From: Juglans regia
Lineage: Eukaryota; Streptophyta; Magnoliopsida; Fagales; Juglandaceae
Assembly (NCBI RefSeq): GCF_001411555.2
Contig: NC_049910.1
Span: 29,235,150-29,299,149, forward strand
Direction of reading: 5' to 3'
DNA length: 64,000 bases
Shown: in pieces, positions 12,691 through 22,952 of the stretch
Position numbering within the stretch: position 1 is the first letter of the stretch
How the letters are laid out: every line of letters starts with the position of its first letter
Notes under the pieces: generated by a model
Database searches by the model: none
Told to the model about the DNA's origin: nothing
The model's input: the letters and a program-made list of their open reading frames with translations, nothing else
Made by a program: the position numbers and the translations under genes

Positions 12691-13453
12691 ATCTTATTTC
12701 GTGATTAACTCACGTAGAGCTTGAATTTCCTGTGGGTTCCCAAGCCCACGAGAATTCCAACATAAGGTTTTAATGGCTGTCGGCAGGGCTGAGATCCAAT
12801 CTCTGTCGATAGCTCAATCTGTACCTCATGAAGTTGTTCCCCCCATCATCGGTAATTCCACCTCTTTTCTGTCGTTTTCCCTCCGTAGAAAGGGCTCCCT
12901 GTGACGACAATAATGCCTTATGTTTATCTGCTCACAACCTGTTTGAAGAAGATACTAAGTTTCCAATGGTCACATCTTTCCTTTTCCATTTACGACACTC
13001 AAGGTTACTATTATTAGCAAGGCCTTGGTCATTTTGAAGGCCCACTTCACGCTCCCAACCAACATGGCCCATCAAGCTTTCCTTCCTCATCTCCATCCCT
13101 TCATTCAAAGTTTTAAAGTGTAACTGTTGCACCCGAGATTGTCGCACCTCACCACCCACATTTCATATCTGTTCAACAACATTAACACCCACATCAACAC
13201 ACATCTCCTACTCCTCCAAGATATTAGCTTTTAAAAGAAATTTAGATATCCTGCAAAGGAAGGAGTGTTTGTCGCCACAACTTCCTCAACTTCCTCAAAC
13301 ATTGGCACCCTATTACGTTGATTATTTGCCTGAAGAAACACCTCCATTGACGACTGATGTTGACCTGCAGCTTCCATGGTTTTTCCACCACGACCAACTC
13401 CCTGCAACCATGGACCATATGGAAAAGGACCCTCCTTCCCATCGAAGTGCCCC

Positions 13454-14122
13454 CTACTCACAGTCACAATGAGAATGGCCAAGCCTTCCACATATGTAAC
13501 AAAAATCAGGCAACCTCTCATATGAGAAACCCACCCAATATGGGACACTAGACCCTATACAAAGCTTCTTTCCTCGCAATAGAGGCTTCGTTACATCCAG
13601 AAAAACTTGAACTCGCAAAAACTCCCCCCAAGCAACCTCCCCATTAACCAAGTTGACCTTCTCAACCGTACCTAAATCATCTCCAATCAGCTTTCCCACA
13701 GACTCACTTCAAGCCATTAGAGGTAAGTCATGGATTCTCACCTAGAACAAAGCTTCAGTTAACTGCAGATGTTGAGTTTGCTGAAAACCATCAAAGTTTT
13801 TTACTAGAATCAGTTGTTTATCGAAGGACCAAGGACCATCCCTAATAAACATTTCCTTATCCCTCACATCCTCAAATTCTGCAATAAGGAACTTTGAATC
13901 CAAATCTTGAATTCGCAGAGATTTAACTGGACGCCAAACCCTCCTCAACATCTGTTTAAGAGCTTCCTTGTTGTAATGTCTCATTGTCAACAACTGCACT
14001 ATCAATCACTTCTCACCCCTCGCTACAGTATCTCGCACTAACTCAGAATCAACAAGGACCACTTCCTGCTCAGATTCTGTTAAGGACAACTTTTCATACA
14101 ACCCATCCAATTCCTCTGCCAT
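13454..14122 (-). pseudogene. LINE ORF1 remnant (DUF4283 plus CCHC zinc knuckle)
   Basis: A minus-strand ATG at 14122 opens MAEELDGLYEKLSLTESE, a typical start of plant LINE ORF1/DUF4283 proteins. After a stop comes RVWRPVKSLRIQDLDSK...FEDVRDKEMFIRDGPWSFDKQL (DUF4283 core), then a second frame ending in YICGRLGHSHCDCE, a zinc knuckle of the zf-CCHC_4 kind (C-x2-C-x4-H-x4-C). This family's ORF1 protein binds the element's RNA. Several stops and frame changes split it. Confidence 0.7.
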
Positions 14123-14250
14123 AGTCACAAAGAGACACTCACGAACCCCTGCACGTGAAACAGGAAAAGAGACCTCTACTCGTAGGAGTCTAAAGAGGAA
14201 AAAAAGTATATGGCATCCAAAACAATTTGAATGGCAAGAAAATATTATAA

Positions 14251-14446
14251 ATAATGGTTTGGTTACATTTCATCTCGTCTCATACAATCATTACAATTTT
14301 TTTAACTTTTGACACAAAATATAATAAACAATTCAATTTTTTCAAACTCCAAAACAAAAACTATATTAAAAAATTATATTCTAACAATATTGTATTCAAC
14401 TTTTATTTCATCTCATCTCATCTCATTTGTGTAACCAAACTAGACT
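14251..14446. mobile_element. Tourist-like MITE copy
   Basis: Inverted ends GGTTTGGTTACA and TGTAACCAAAC enclose CATCTCGTCTCAT, ACAATAAACAATTCAA-type and AAAAAATTATATTCTAACAATATT words and CATCTCATCTCATC. This matches the general plan of the 30602-30805 and 40280-40615 elements. Exact ends are uncertain. Confidence 0.6.
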
Positions 14447-14450
14447 TAAG

Positions 14451-14841
14451 GCTCGTTTGGTGAGATGAGATCAGATGAAAAATTTGTAAATAATAATGAG
14501 ATAGTTTGTTAATGGTACTAATGAAATGGTCTGACTTAAATATTTTATGGGGTTTTGAAAAATGAGAGAGAAAAAGTTGTATAAAAATATTATAAAATTA
14601 AAATATTATTAAAATATAATTTTTTTAATATAATTTTTATTTTGAGATTTAAAAAATTTGAATTATTTTTTATGTTTTGTTTAGAAATTTGGAAAAGTTG
14701 TAATGATTATATAATGATCAAATGAAAAAATTAAGAATTTGAAATTGAAAAATATTTATATTTTAATGGTATTTAGATGTTGAGATAAAATGAGATGAAA
14801 TGAGATTAATTAAGAATATCTGTAAAATTAAACGGGGCCAC
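14451..14841. mobile_element. Second MITE, adjacent and inverted relative to the first
   Basis: It starts GGCTCGTTTGGTGAGATGAGATCAG and ends TTAAACGGGGCC, imperfect inverted termini. The interior is AT-rich and carries GATGAGATGAAATGAGAT words near the right end. It directly abuts the preceding MITE. Confidence 0.5.
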
Positions 14842-15371
14842 CCATGTGAGAATAATTACTTAATTAAAATTCTGAAAAGAATAATTTTTATATCTCAATA
14901 AATATTACAAAAAATCTAAAGTAGAAGAGGAAAGAGGCGATGAAGTCAAAGTGTTAAATAAGGAAGAATCAATAAGAGGAAAAATCAATAACCACTATAT
15001 AACGAAGATATTTTTCCATCCCTATTGAATTAGAAATCATACATGTTAATAAACCTTTCGTCTTCAAACATTTCTTTTTTAATCGAGTGAGTTTATTGTA
15101 GTAATAAAGACAATATAATAAAAGGTGTTTTTAGTATGCAAGGGTCGACATAAGTCAATAAAATAAAACAAAACAAATCGATGAGGTTGCTCAATAGAGT
15201 GAACAAGATGTTTCAGAAATTATATGAGCAATACATAGATTCCAACTTTTTATGATGTAAATTATATATTATATATTAAATTATTTACATATTATAATTT
15301 ATACCTTTATTTCACTTAAATATTTATTATGGAATAGTTGGTAAATATTACTAGGCCAGAATAAGATGATT
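14842..15371. other. AT-rich intergenic stretch
   Basis: No gene was recognised. AT-rich sequence lies between the MITE pair and the pararetroviral relic. Part of it could be further decayed virus-derived sequence, but no motif supports that. Confidence 0.35.
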
Positions 15372-15740
15372 ATTTGTAAAAAATTTCGAGAGAGAAAATC
15401 AGGAATGAAATTAAATACTTATTTAATATATTCAATATCAAAATCAAAAATATTTAATATAGCTTACTATATGGTAAATATTTGTTTAGATGCTAGATTT
15501 TTCACATCTTGAATCAAAGCTTCTTTGGCATATTTACAATCAATTCGTAGTAAAAACTTTTGATTTAATATATCAACTTAAAATTTATAAATGCGCAATA
15601 CAATAGCTGTGTTGTAATTATTTTGGGCAAGATATTAACATCCAAAATGAAATCGAATGATTTGATCATGGGTAGAAGAAGATAATTTTTGTTTTAAAAT
15701 TCTTCCATATCCAAAGTCAGAGGCACCGGTTGCAACAATT
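15372..15740 (-). pseudogene. Endogenous pararetrovirus relic (caulimovirid RNase H region)
   Basis: Translation of the minus strand in one frame, read through four or five stop codons, gives an ordered series of blocks typical of the RNase H part of Caulimoviridae polymerases: GASDFGYGRILKQ, then LAQNNYNTAIVLRIYKF, NQKFLLRIDCK followed by DVKNLASKQ, FDFDIEYIK and IPDFLSRNFLQ. The first catalytic Asp (usually preceding ASD) is replaced by Gly. No RT core was found to the right and no coat or movement protein nearby, so only a short fragment survives. It is non-functional. The ID rests on motif order recognised by eye, not on a search. Confidence 0.7.
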
Positions 15741-16014
15741 TTAAAAATATAAAGAGACAAGTAAATAGGAGAGCTATTTGACATGAGACTTAATTTATTT
15801 GTCGCACTCAAAGACTCACAGTTGCATGGTTGGTTGAAATCAATTCAATTTTCGTTGGTTAGTTAGGAGCGAAGGAGCGGCCAAATATGGGGACGAACAC
15901 CCTCCCCTTACCAAGCGGGGCTGGGGTTAAAGGACTACTACTTTTTTAACTTTTCATAAAAAAAATTAAACTCATCTTAATCTATTTCATACATTCAAAC
16001 GCATATATTAACTT

Positions 16015-16113
16015 ATTTACATTCAGACGCATTTCAATATGTCCCATAAAATACTACTGTTTATTAATCAACTCAGATCACCTGATATCATCTCAGCATC
16101 CAAACACAGCCTT
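16015..16113. mobile_element. Fragment of a MITE terminus
   Basis: Read on the minus strand, the end is GGCTGTGTTTGGATGCTGAGATGATAT, resembling the GTTTGGATG termini of the other short elements here. The opposite end was not located; similar GCATTTCAA and GCGTTTGAATG-like words continue to about 15960. Confidence 0.35.
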
Positions 16114-16258
16114 TGACAAGTAAAATTGCTGAAGCATCTTAGATTTTATGCTAAATTATTAGCATCCAAGTCAAGTGAAATAGAGAGGATCTCGATACTC
16201 TTCCCTGCACTACCATGCCGCGAATATTAATTAGTGCTCATTGGTAATCAAAACATTG

Positions 16259-16263
<5 letters not shown>

Positions 16264-16296
<33 letters not shown>
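16264..16296. repeat. (AG)n microsatellite
   Basis: A pure AG dinucleotide run about 33 bp long lies downstream of the NDL gene. Confidence 0.9.
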
Positions 16297-16299
<3 letters not shown>

Positions 16300-16585
16300 G
16301 AGAGTCCATAGATATTGGAAGCACATCTCAACCAATTGAGGAGTTCCTCTCTGTTATTAGTTGCTCGTCATCATGAATAAATCTCAGTTCATTATAGAAT
16401 TTGCAGATATAGCTCGAAGGATTCCTTTGACTATAAATGAATGAATGCAGGTCTCTCCTCCCTATACATATTCTGTGATATCCTTTCCCTCTATCTACAA
16501 CACCTCAAATTTGAAAAACAAAACCATAAAAAACAAAAAAATTGAACATCTTATGCAATATAATTCCAATTCGACCTCTTAGGCT

Positions 16586-19500
16586 TTAAACATGAAGTGA
16601 AACACGGGTCTTTATCGGTTTTAGCTTCAATCCCATGCTTTCCGGAGAGAGGAGTTCCGGGGAGATGCAAGAGGGACTGAGGGGGCCCCTTGGGCTGTCA
16701 CTGATGTGGCATGGCTTATACAATCCGTACCCCATGAAGAAGAACTCCATGGGTATCAACATGGCATGGGGCTGCTCCTCCGTCACCACTGATCCACAAG
16801 CCTGGACCTGCACAAACAACACAACCTTTAATACAAATGGCCCTTTGCACAATCCATGTGCATGTATTCAATTTCATATATTTCCTGAATTGAACTAGAA
16901 GTAACCTGTGATATGAGCATTATATCATAGACAATGACTTGGAAGCCTTGATTTATTATGTCCACAACAAATGCAGAATAAAACAGTTTCTTGGGAAGGA
17001 TTCCATACAGAGTTTCATAGATTAATCAATCGGGAAAAAGTCCCAACAATTGCTGCAGGCATTGAACCCTTGCTAAGACCATAACTGGTCCACCTATAAA
17101 TTATACGAACATATATTGCACCACATACCTCGACTAAGGCACTAAATCTACGGTCCAGTTTCGAGCTCATGTGAAGAGCCTCTGAATGGAAAGGAGAGCT
17201 ATCACCAACAAAGATTAGTGAACGACATCTTAGTCTCTTCAACCCTTTGGTAATGTCTGGTCTCCTGCAAATTGGCAAAACCAAATCACAGCATAAGCAT
17301 CTACGGTCAAATCTTTGTGAAGAGTACATAGATGCAAACAAACAAGGACACTGACAAAGCGGCCATTGCACAGTTTTTACCTATTGATTGCTTGAAGAAA
17401 ACGAAAAACATTTATGCTCTGTCTCTCATCAAGCAACTGCAGAAACAAATGTCATGGGAATCATACAAACGTCACCTTTTGGAAATCCACCGTATAAGGA
17501 GGGAGAAAAGAAAGAGAATCAAATTCCAGAGAAGGTACAATTTTTGCACAAGTGAATTTAAAAAATAGCTTTAAGCACTGACTCTTCGACATGCTTGAAC
17601 TATATCTGACTCTGGAACTCCTGCGCTACCCCGAAGTTCCTGTTAAAAATTTATACAACCTCATCACTCAGCCAACCCAGTAAAACCATGACTAATATAA
17701 GCAAAGGCAAACAAACATTGCCACAGTTGAGGAACTAGAATACCTTACTGAAGTAGCGTTGAAGCAAGCACTCCTTCACCAAGCCACACACGCCATAGAA
17801 ATAAAGGAAGTTTGACATCACCTACAGAAAATACACATCATTGGATATGGTATAAAAATTGATGCATGTTTACCAGTAAGAATGGCAAGGTGTAAAGAAG
17901 GAACCTTATTATATATCCATTCAGTCCAGGAGGGTGCTTTGCATAAAGGGGACACAAGTATCAAACCAAGAACACGTTCCCTATACTTCAACTGTGACAG
18001 AAACCTTGCTCAGTTGATCCAATAATAGAAGATTTTCAAAAACATACTGATCACACTACTCCAGAAGGGTTACATACTGCAAATAGGGTAAGGATGTAGG
18101 CACCCGCTGTCACCCCCATACACATCACTGCCCCTAGCCTGAAGAAGGATATAATAATGTAATCAGAATACAAAGTCAAAAGACAGGTTCTCATCTGAGA
18201 AAAGACCAGAGGAGACACTCCATGAATAAATCCCCTTCTACACCGTCTTGTTAAGAAGCACAGTAAGGACTTCATGTAGCATGCTACTTAAGAACTGAAA
18301 CTAAAGGTTTTTGGGCATAAAAAATTAACATAAAAATCCAATAAAATATAGAATAGTCATTACCTGAAAAAGTTAAGAATCTCAATTATCTGATCAGCTA
18401 AATCATCAACAGAGGGCACAGGATCATCGGGAAAAATTGCAGCTGCTCCTAACTAGAAAAACTCTTATGATAGTTCCAGAAGAGAAATTATGTGAAAAAT
18501 ACCATTTAGTTGTATATGCATGCGATACATTTTTCAGATAGAAAAATAGCCAAATTATAAAGATGCAGTCAAATCAACCAATTACAAACCTCGTGCCCAG
18601 GTGGACTGATATGATAGATGCAGAAGTTGTGGAGCAACAAAGAAGCTGCTTCAGGACAAAAGAACAATCCTTGGAAACAAGAGACATCTGCACAAAATAT
18701 TAATAATTAAAATAATATTTGTGATAAAATCTCAGGAAAAAAGGGGCAAAATCACACATAACCCATAGTTGGTAAATTATTACTGCATATTGAAGGGTCA
18801 AGAACCAGATCTCAAAAAGAGAACAGGAAGAAGAAAGGGCTCAAATTGCACAGTTATTTTTTCAATTGTGTGGCAGGCATTTGTGAAAGGAGATAGCATC
18901 AGATTCCATTACACTTACGATTTAAAGCTAAATCAGGATAAGTAAGTAGTGCTGGTTTGTCTTGATCTCCATAAACTATAACAGACACAGGACCACAGCC
19001 AGTATGAATAAGATGTTCCTGCAGATGACAGATTATAATATAAGTGCTATGAACAGAGAAATCAGGCCAGTACCACTATGCATGCGAGATAACCATGTAG
19101 GTCTTAACATTCCAAGAAAGAAACAAACTGGTGCACTTTTAAATCCGTTTCATCACCATTACGTCTTTAACTTGTGTAGTAGGCATTTGTGAAAGGAGAT
19201 AATAGCCTTCAGTATGTAACAGGAATCAAGTGTTTTGAAAATGTACCCCTCAAGTAAGCGAATGACGCCCAATTCATCCAGAGAATTTAATTCCCTAGAA
19301 GAGCTCCCCCATGTGCATCTACCCCTTTTCAGGCAGCCCAAAACTATCTTGCCACATCATATTGAATTAACTTTCCTAAAAGATGAAACAACTAATTAAT
19401 TTCTGGTCTCAATCATTGTATTATTTTCCTTCCAAAGAAGAAAACAAAAAAGGATGACAGTTCAAAAGAAAGGCACGGAATCTCATAGACTTAAAGAAGG

Positions 19501-20860
19501 CATTGACTTTAGACCGATTAAATGATCGAAAAAATTAGGGAAAGAGATTGAAAAATAAGGAAACAGCTGGACTTGTCCATATAATAAAAAGGAATAAGAT
19601 AAAGAAAGGTATAGCATAGGTTTCTTCAATGAATAGAAAGATGATTTGATCCGGGCAAGGAATTCATTAAAAGCAAGAGATTTCTCCTACGCTAAAATGC
19701 ATAATACAGGAAAGGAATCTGATCCATCTCAAAAGTAACAAAAATATACAAACGAAGTCCCTATAACCCAATTCAAAGGGAATACCAAATAAAACAAAGG
19801 AATTTTAATGATTATTTCCAAAACAATCTGCTTGTACCCCAAGCATTAAGTATGCACAAAAAGTAAACAAAATTAAATGGGACCATTTTATTAAGGAAGA
19901 TGATGAAGATCTGTCACAATCCCAACTGAAGCAACAAATCAGCAGCAAATCTGTCCAGCAGTAAATCAAGGGATCATTTGAAATTTATTTGTATATGTTG
20001 TCAGTTTTGATTTTCTATGTAAATGCCTTATGTTGTATATTTCCATACATAGCTCATCAGAAACTTGTATTTAAGGCTAATATGAATTGCAATATGATGT
20101 GTTCCAAAATCAAACCAAGAGCAGTATCTTGTTTCTTTATGGTATCCAGAGAGCCAGATCTCTAACGAGTTTCCCTATTTTTTTTCTTCCAGAGCAGTAT
20201 CTTGTTTCTTAACATTTGTGGTAAAATGTATTTTACTTGAAGAAAGCTGTGTCGAGCTTAGCCAGGAGAATGGATTTGTGAGATCGAAAAAACTTATCAA
20301 ATAAAGGTAAATGGAAAGATCACTTCCTCCCATCAAAAAAAGAAAATAGAAAGATCACTTCCAAGTTCCAATAACGGTTAGAAAAAAAAATATTTTTTTT
20401 TTTCTAAATCAAATATTTCATCAATCTAAGGGAAGAAAAAAACTAACCCATCCTTTATTGCGTTAAAAAGGAAGAAAATCAATGATTTTGGTGTTCTCCA
20501 AGCAATGATATAAAAACACCCACAAATAATAGTTTCCATTTCTTCTCCAACTTGTTCTCAACCAAACAAGAAATCAAACACCATCAATTCATTCAACTGC
20601 AGCAAAGTAAATTACTAAAAACCAAAGTCCAAAAAAAAATAAATAAATAAGAAGAAGAAAAGAACCTCGCAACCGTAAAATGCAGTCATTGGGAGGAAAA
20701 AAAGGAATTCACAACTGTTGAATGTAGTCATTGGAATTTGGAACTATACGAAAGAGCTGTTCGAAATTAACCCACACAAGCCAAAAAAAAACAGACAAAC
20801 CTTTCCACCCAGATGGATCTTCTCCATATCGACGGAAACAGAGTTGTTAGAATCTGCCAT
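16586..20860 (-). CDS. NDRG/NDL family protein (SF21 type)
   Basis: Eleven exons join in frame: 20860-20801, 19018-18919, 18687-18590, 18452-18364, 18138-18078, 17991-17905, 17821-17744, 17639-17583, 17436-17381, 17264-17129 and 16807-16586. All introns are GT-AG; the product has 347 residues, the normal family length. Diagnostic stretches are [65 protein letters not shown] (the degenerate nucleophile elbow near T126) and [19 protein letters not shown] proteins have an alpha/beta-hydrolase fold without the catalytic triad. Arabidopsis NDL proteins bind the G-protein beta subunit and affect auxin transport; the sunflower relative SF21 is a pollen transcript. Intron 1 is 1.8 kb and holds an old LTR fragment. 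No coding break was seen. Confidence 0.93.
19911..20212 (+). mobile_element. Old LTR fragment in NDL intron 1
   Basis: An LTR-like segment (ATGTTGTATATTTCCATACATAG, CTTGTATTTAAGG) runs to AGCAGTATCTTGTTTCTT. It is followed by TGGTATCCAGAGAGCC, close to the initiator-Met primer-binding site. A second AGCAGTATCTTGTTTCTT, ending AACA, follows 54 bp later. This arrangement suggests an LTR end, a primer site and a second truncated LTR end left by an internal deletion. Confidence 0.5.
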
Positions 20861-20890
20861 GGCCGCAGTTCTTTGTATCCCAAAGTCCCA

Positions 20891-20920
20891 CTGTCTCTCT
20901 CTCTCTCTCTCTGTCTCTCT
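20891..20920. repeat. CT-rich tract in NDL 5' leader
   Basis: A CTGTCTCTCTCTCTCTCTCT-type run begins about 30 bp upstream of the NDL start codon. On the gene's strand it is an AG tract in the probable 5' UTR. Confidence 0.8.
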
Positions 20921-21090
20921 CAATGTAAGCCTCTAGCTTCATTGGCTTATATACGAAGCAATTGTCTGTCTTAACTTACGACTCTATCTCTCTCTACCGT
21001 CTCTCTGACTGGAAAATCAACCTTCGGGGGTTAACCACCACTGACGGTCTTTACCCCCGTGGTGCTGGTCAAACCTTCTGCCAACTTTGC

Positions 21091-21098
21091 TTTTTATA
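21091..21098 (-). promoter_or_regulatory. Candidate TATA box of NDL gene
   Basis: On the minus strand the sequence reads CCTATAAAAAGC about 235 bp upstream of the ATG. That would give a 5' UTR of roughly 200 nt containing the AG tract. A weaker alternative, GTATATAAGCC, lies near 20944-20955. Confidence 0.35.
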
Positions 21099-21609
21099 GG
21101 AAAATAAATATAAACGACTAGTTTTTTAATTTTTTCAAACCAAATATGTCAAGAATGAGGAAGTTGGTCTCTCCATCAAACAGTTTAGAGCAACAAACTG
21201 CTATGTCCAACACAATATACCTAGTGGACTTAAGAAACTTTCATGATCATTTTCTGAAAGACTTGCTTGTTTACCAAAAAAAATACTTTAGATTTTTACA
21301 ATTTCTTCACATAGTTTACAAATATATAAATACATTCATAAGAATTGAAGCTACATGTGTCATATTAGAAAATTGATTTCCTCATATCTTTTAAAATATA
21401 TAAGATGTTTTTGCTAAAAAGACAAAGAAAAATAATAATAATAAATAAAAAGTATGCGACTTTATACAAATTGAGGTTAACTAAATTTTGTTCGAGTCAT
21501 ATCGTTTAATAATTGATCCTAATTTTGTTTTCAAAATATAAGATTAGATAATTTAATAAATGCACTTAGTAAGATTCATATCAAATTAACTTGTTTCTCT
21601 ACGATCTTA

Positions 21610-21815
21610 GGTCCTGTTTGAATAGTGAAAGTATTTTATCTCACATCATTATTACAATTTTTTTAAATTTTTATACAAAGCAATAAACAATTAAACTTTT
21701 TCGAACTCCAAAACAATAATAATATTAAAAAATAATATTCTAATAATATTTTATTCAACTTTTAACTTTAGTATAAAACTATCTCATCTCATCTCACTAT
21801 TCAAAATATATCAGT
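21610..21815. mobile_element. Tourist-like MITE
   Basis: TTA at 21607-21609 precedes GGTCCTGTTTGAATAGTG. The other end carries CATCTCATCTCACTATTCAAA, so GAATAGTGAGATGAG forms the inverted end. The interior contains ACAAAGCAATAAACAATTAAAC and AAAAAATAATATTCTAATAATATT, as in the sibling copies. The right boundary is diverged. Confidence 0.6.
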
Positions 21816-22952
21816 TTTATATTTACTTTCAACTCAACCGGACTATATCACGTGGTATGAGAAATAGAAGATGTGGACTTTAAATTTTCAATTCAAGGTT
21901 GAACTTTCATTTTATTTCCATGCCGAGTGTGTGTGATGTGCGCGCGCATACACGTCATTAAAATGCTTCTTTGTATGGGGCCCATTTTCTTCATTTTGTG
22001 ACTTAGAAGTTACAAATTGTGGGTTATTTGCCTTTCATTTGACTCAATGATTAATCATATAAATGTGTATCATGTTGATATATAATGCTCATCTCATTTT
22101 GGCAACTTTTTGAAGTAGGTTATGGTTCCTTTCTCCTTGTGTTGTCCCCCACTTCATTCACCAACCACCAAAGTGCCGTTTTAGTTAAAAAAAAAAATGG
22201 AAGAATTAATTTTTTATTTTTTTTTACAAATATTCTATTTGCAGTTCTGAATAGAGAATTGCATGTAGTCTCATTGAAGAATGAGGATAAAAAGAGAAAA
22301 AACATAATTTTAAAAAATATATTATTGTAATTTTAAATTTTTTTAAACATAACTATATAAACTTGCATGAACAATCCCTATTGAAAATTGTATGTAGACT
22401 AACTCTTTTTTTTACAGGTGTAATGATTAGCATAACCATTGCTTATGAAAGAGATTGTTAAATCAAATAGTTAATGGTTCTCTTTCATGACCATATTTAG
22501 TAGTATTTAATTTGACTACAAAATTAACATCGTGTTCTTGCAGAAAACTACTGGTTTTGTACCAAATTTCACTCATAAAATCAATTACATTTTTTACAGA
22601 TGTAATTACTCCATGAAAGCAAGGTAGTAAAAGTGGGGGAGGAAGATGATAACTAACTCCAGTAAGTGAACATGTATTGCTCTAATACAATTAGTAAACA
22701 TCTTTACCATGGGGAAATTGGTGATATCATAAATATTTTAGCAAAACTGACTAGATGCTATGGAAGCTTATCACCTACTCGTTTCTATCTCCAGCAACCT
22801 GAAGCATTACAGTATCTCGTCTGCCAAGGCAAAAAATAAATGGTGATTGCACAGATTTTTATCATGAAGTTGGTTAACATTCTAACAGAGCGCAACAAAA
22901 GAGTGAAGTTGCTACAAATAGCATGGTTAAGGTCTTTTCCCCACAGATAACC
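21816..22952. other. Intergenic between NDL promoter and unknown gene 3' end
   Basis: No further gene was recognised. The stretch is AT-rich, with several A/T homopolymers and a short GTGTGTGATGTGCGCGCGC-like stretch near 21930. The part next to 22953 should be the 3' UTR of the upstream minus-strand gene. Confidence 0.4.

Larger units (their letters stand above)
8711..14214 (-). mobile_element. Full-length but decayed LINE (L1-like non-LTR retrotransposon)
   Basis: The element is flanked by a 14-bp direct repeat, ATCCAAAACAATTT, at 8700-8713 and 14215-14228. A T8 run at 8711-8718 is the poly(A) tail on the minus strand, overlapping the last bases of the left repeat. Minus-strand domains run in LINE order: DUF4283-type ORF1 with a zinc knuckle (14122-13454), AP-endonuclease (12681-12064), reverse transcriptase (11650-10124), zf-RVT (9688-9449) and a terminal RNase H (9152 to a stop at 8748). 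Many stops and frameshifts make it immobile. Confidence 0.85.

Noticed and set aside
15741..16110. Search for an RT core next to the pararetroviral RNase H
   Set aside because: Translation of the flank gave no RT motifs, so the relic is limited to the RNase H part.
17332..17568. 78-codon plus-strand ORF
   Set aside because: It overlaps NDL exon 9 and introns in antisense; no independent support.
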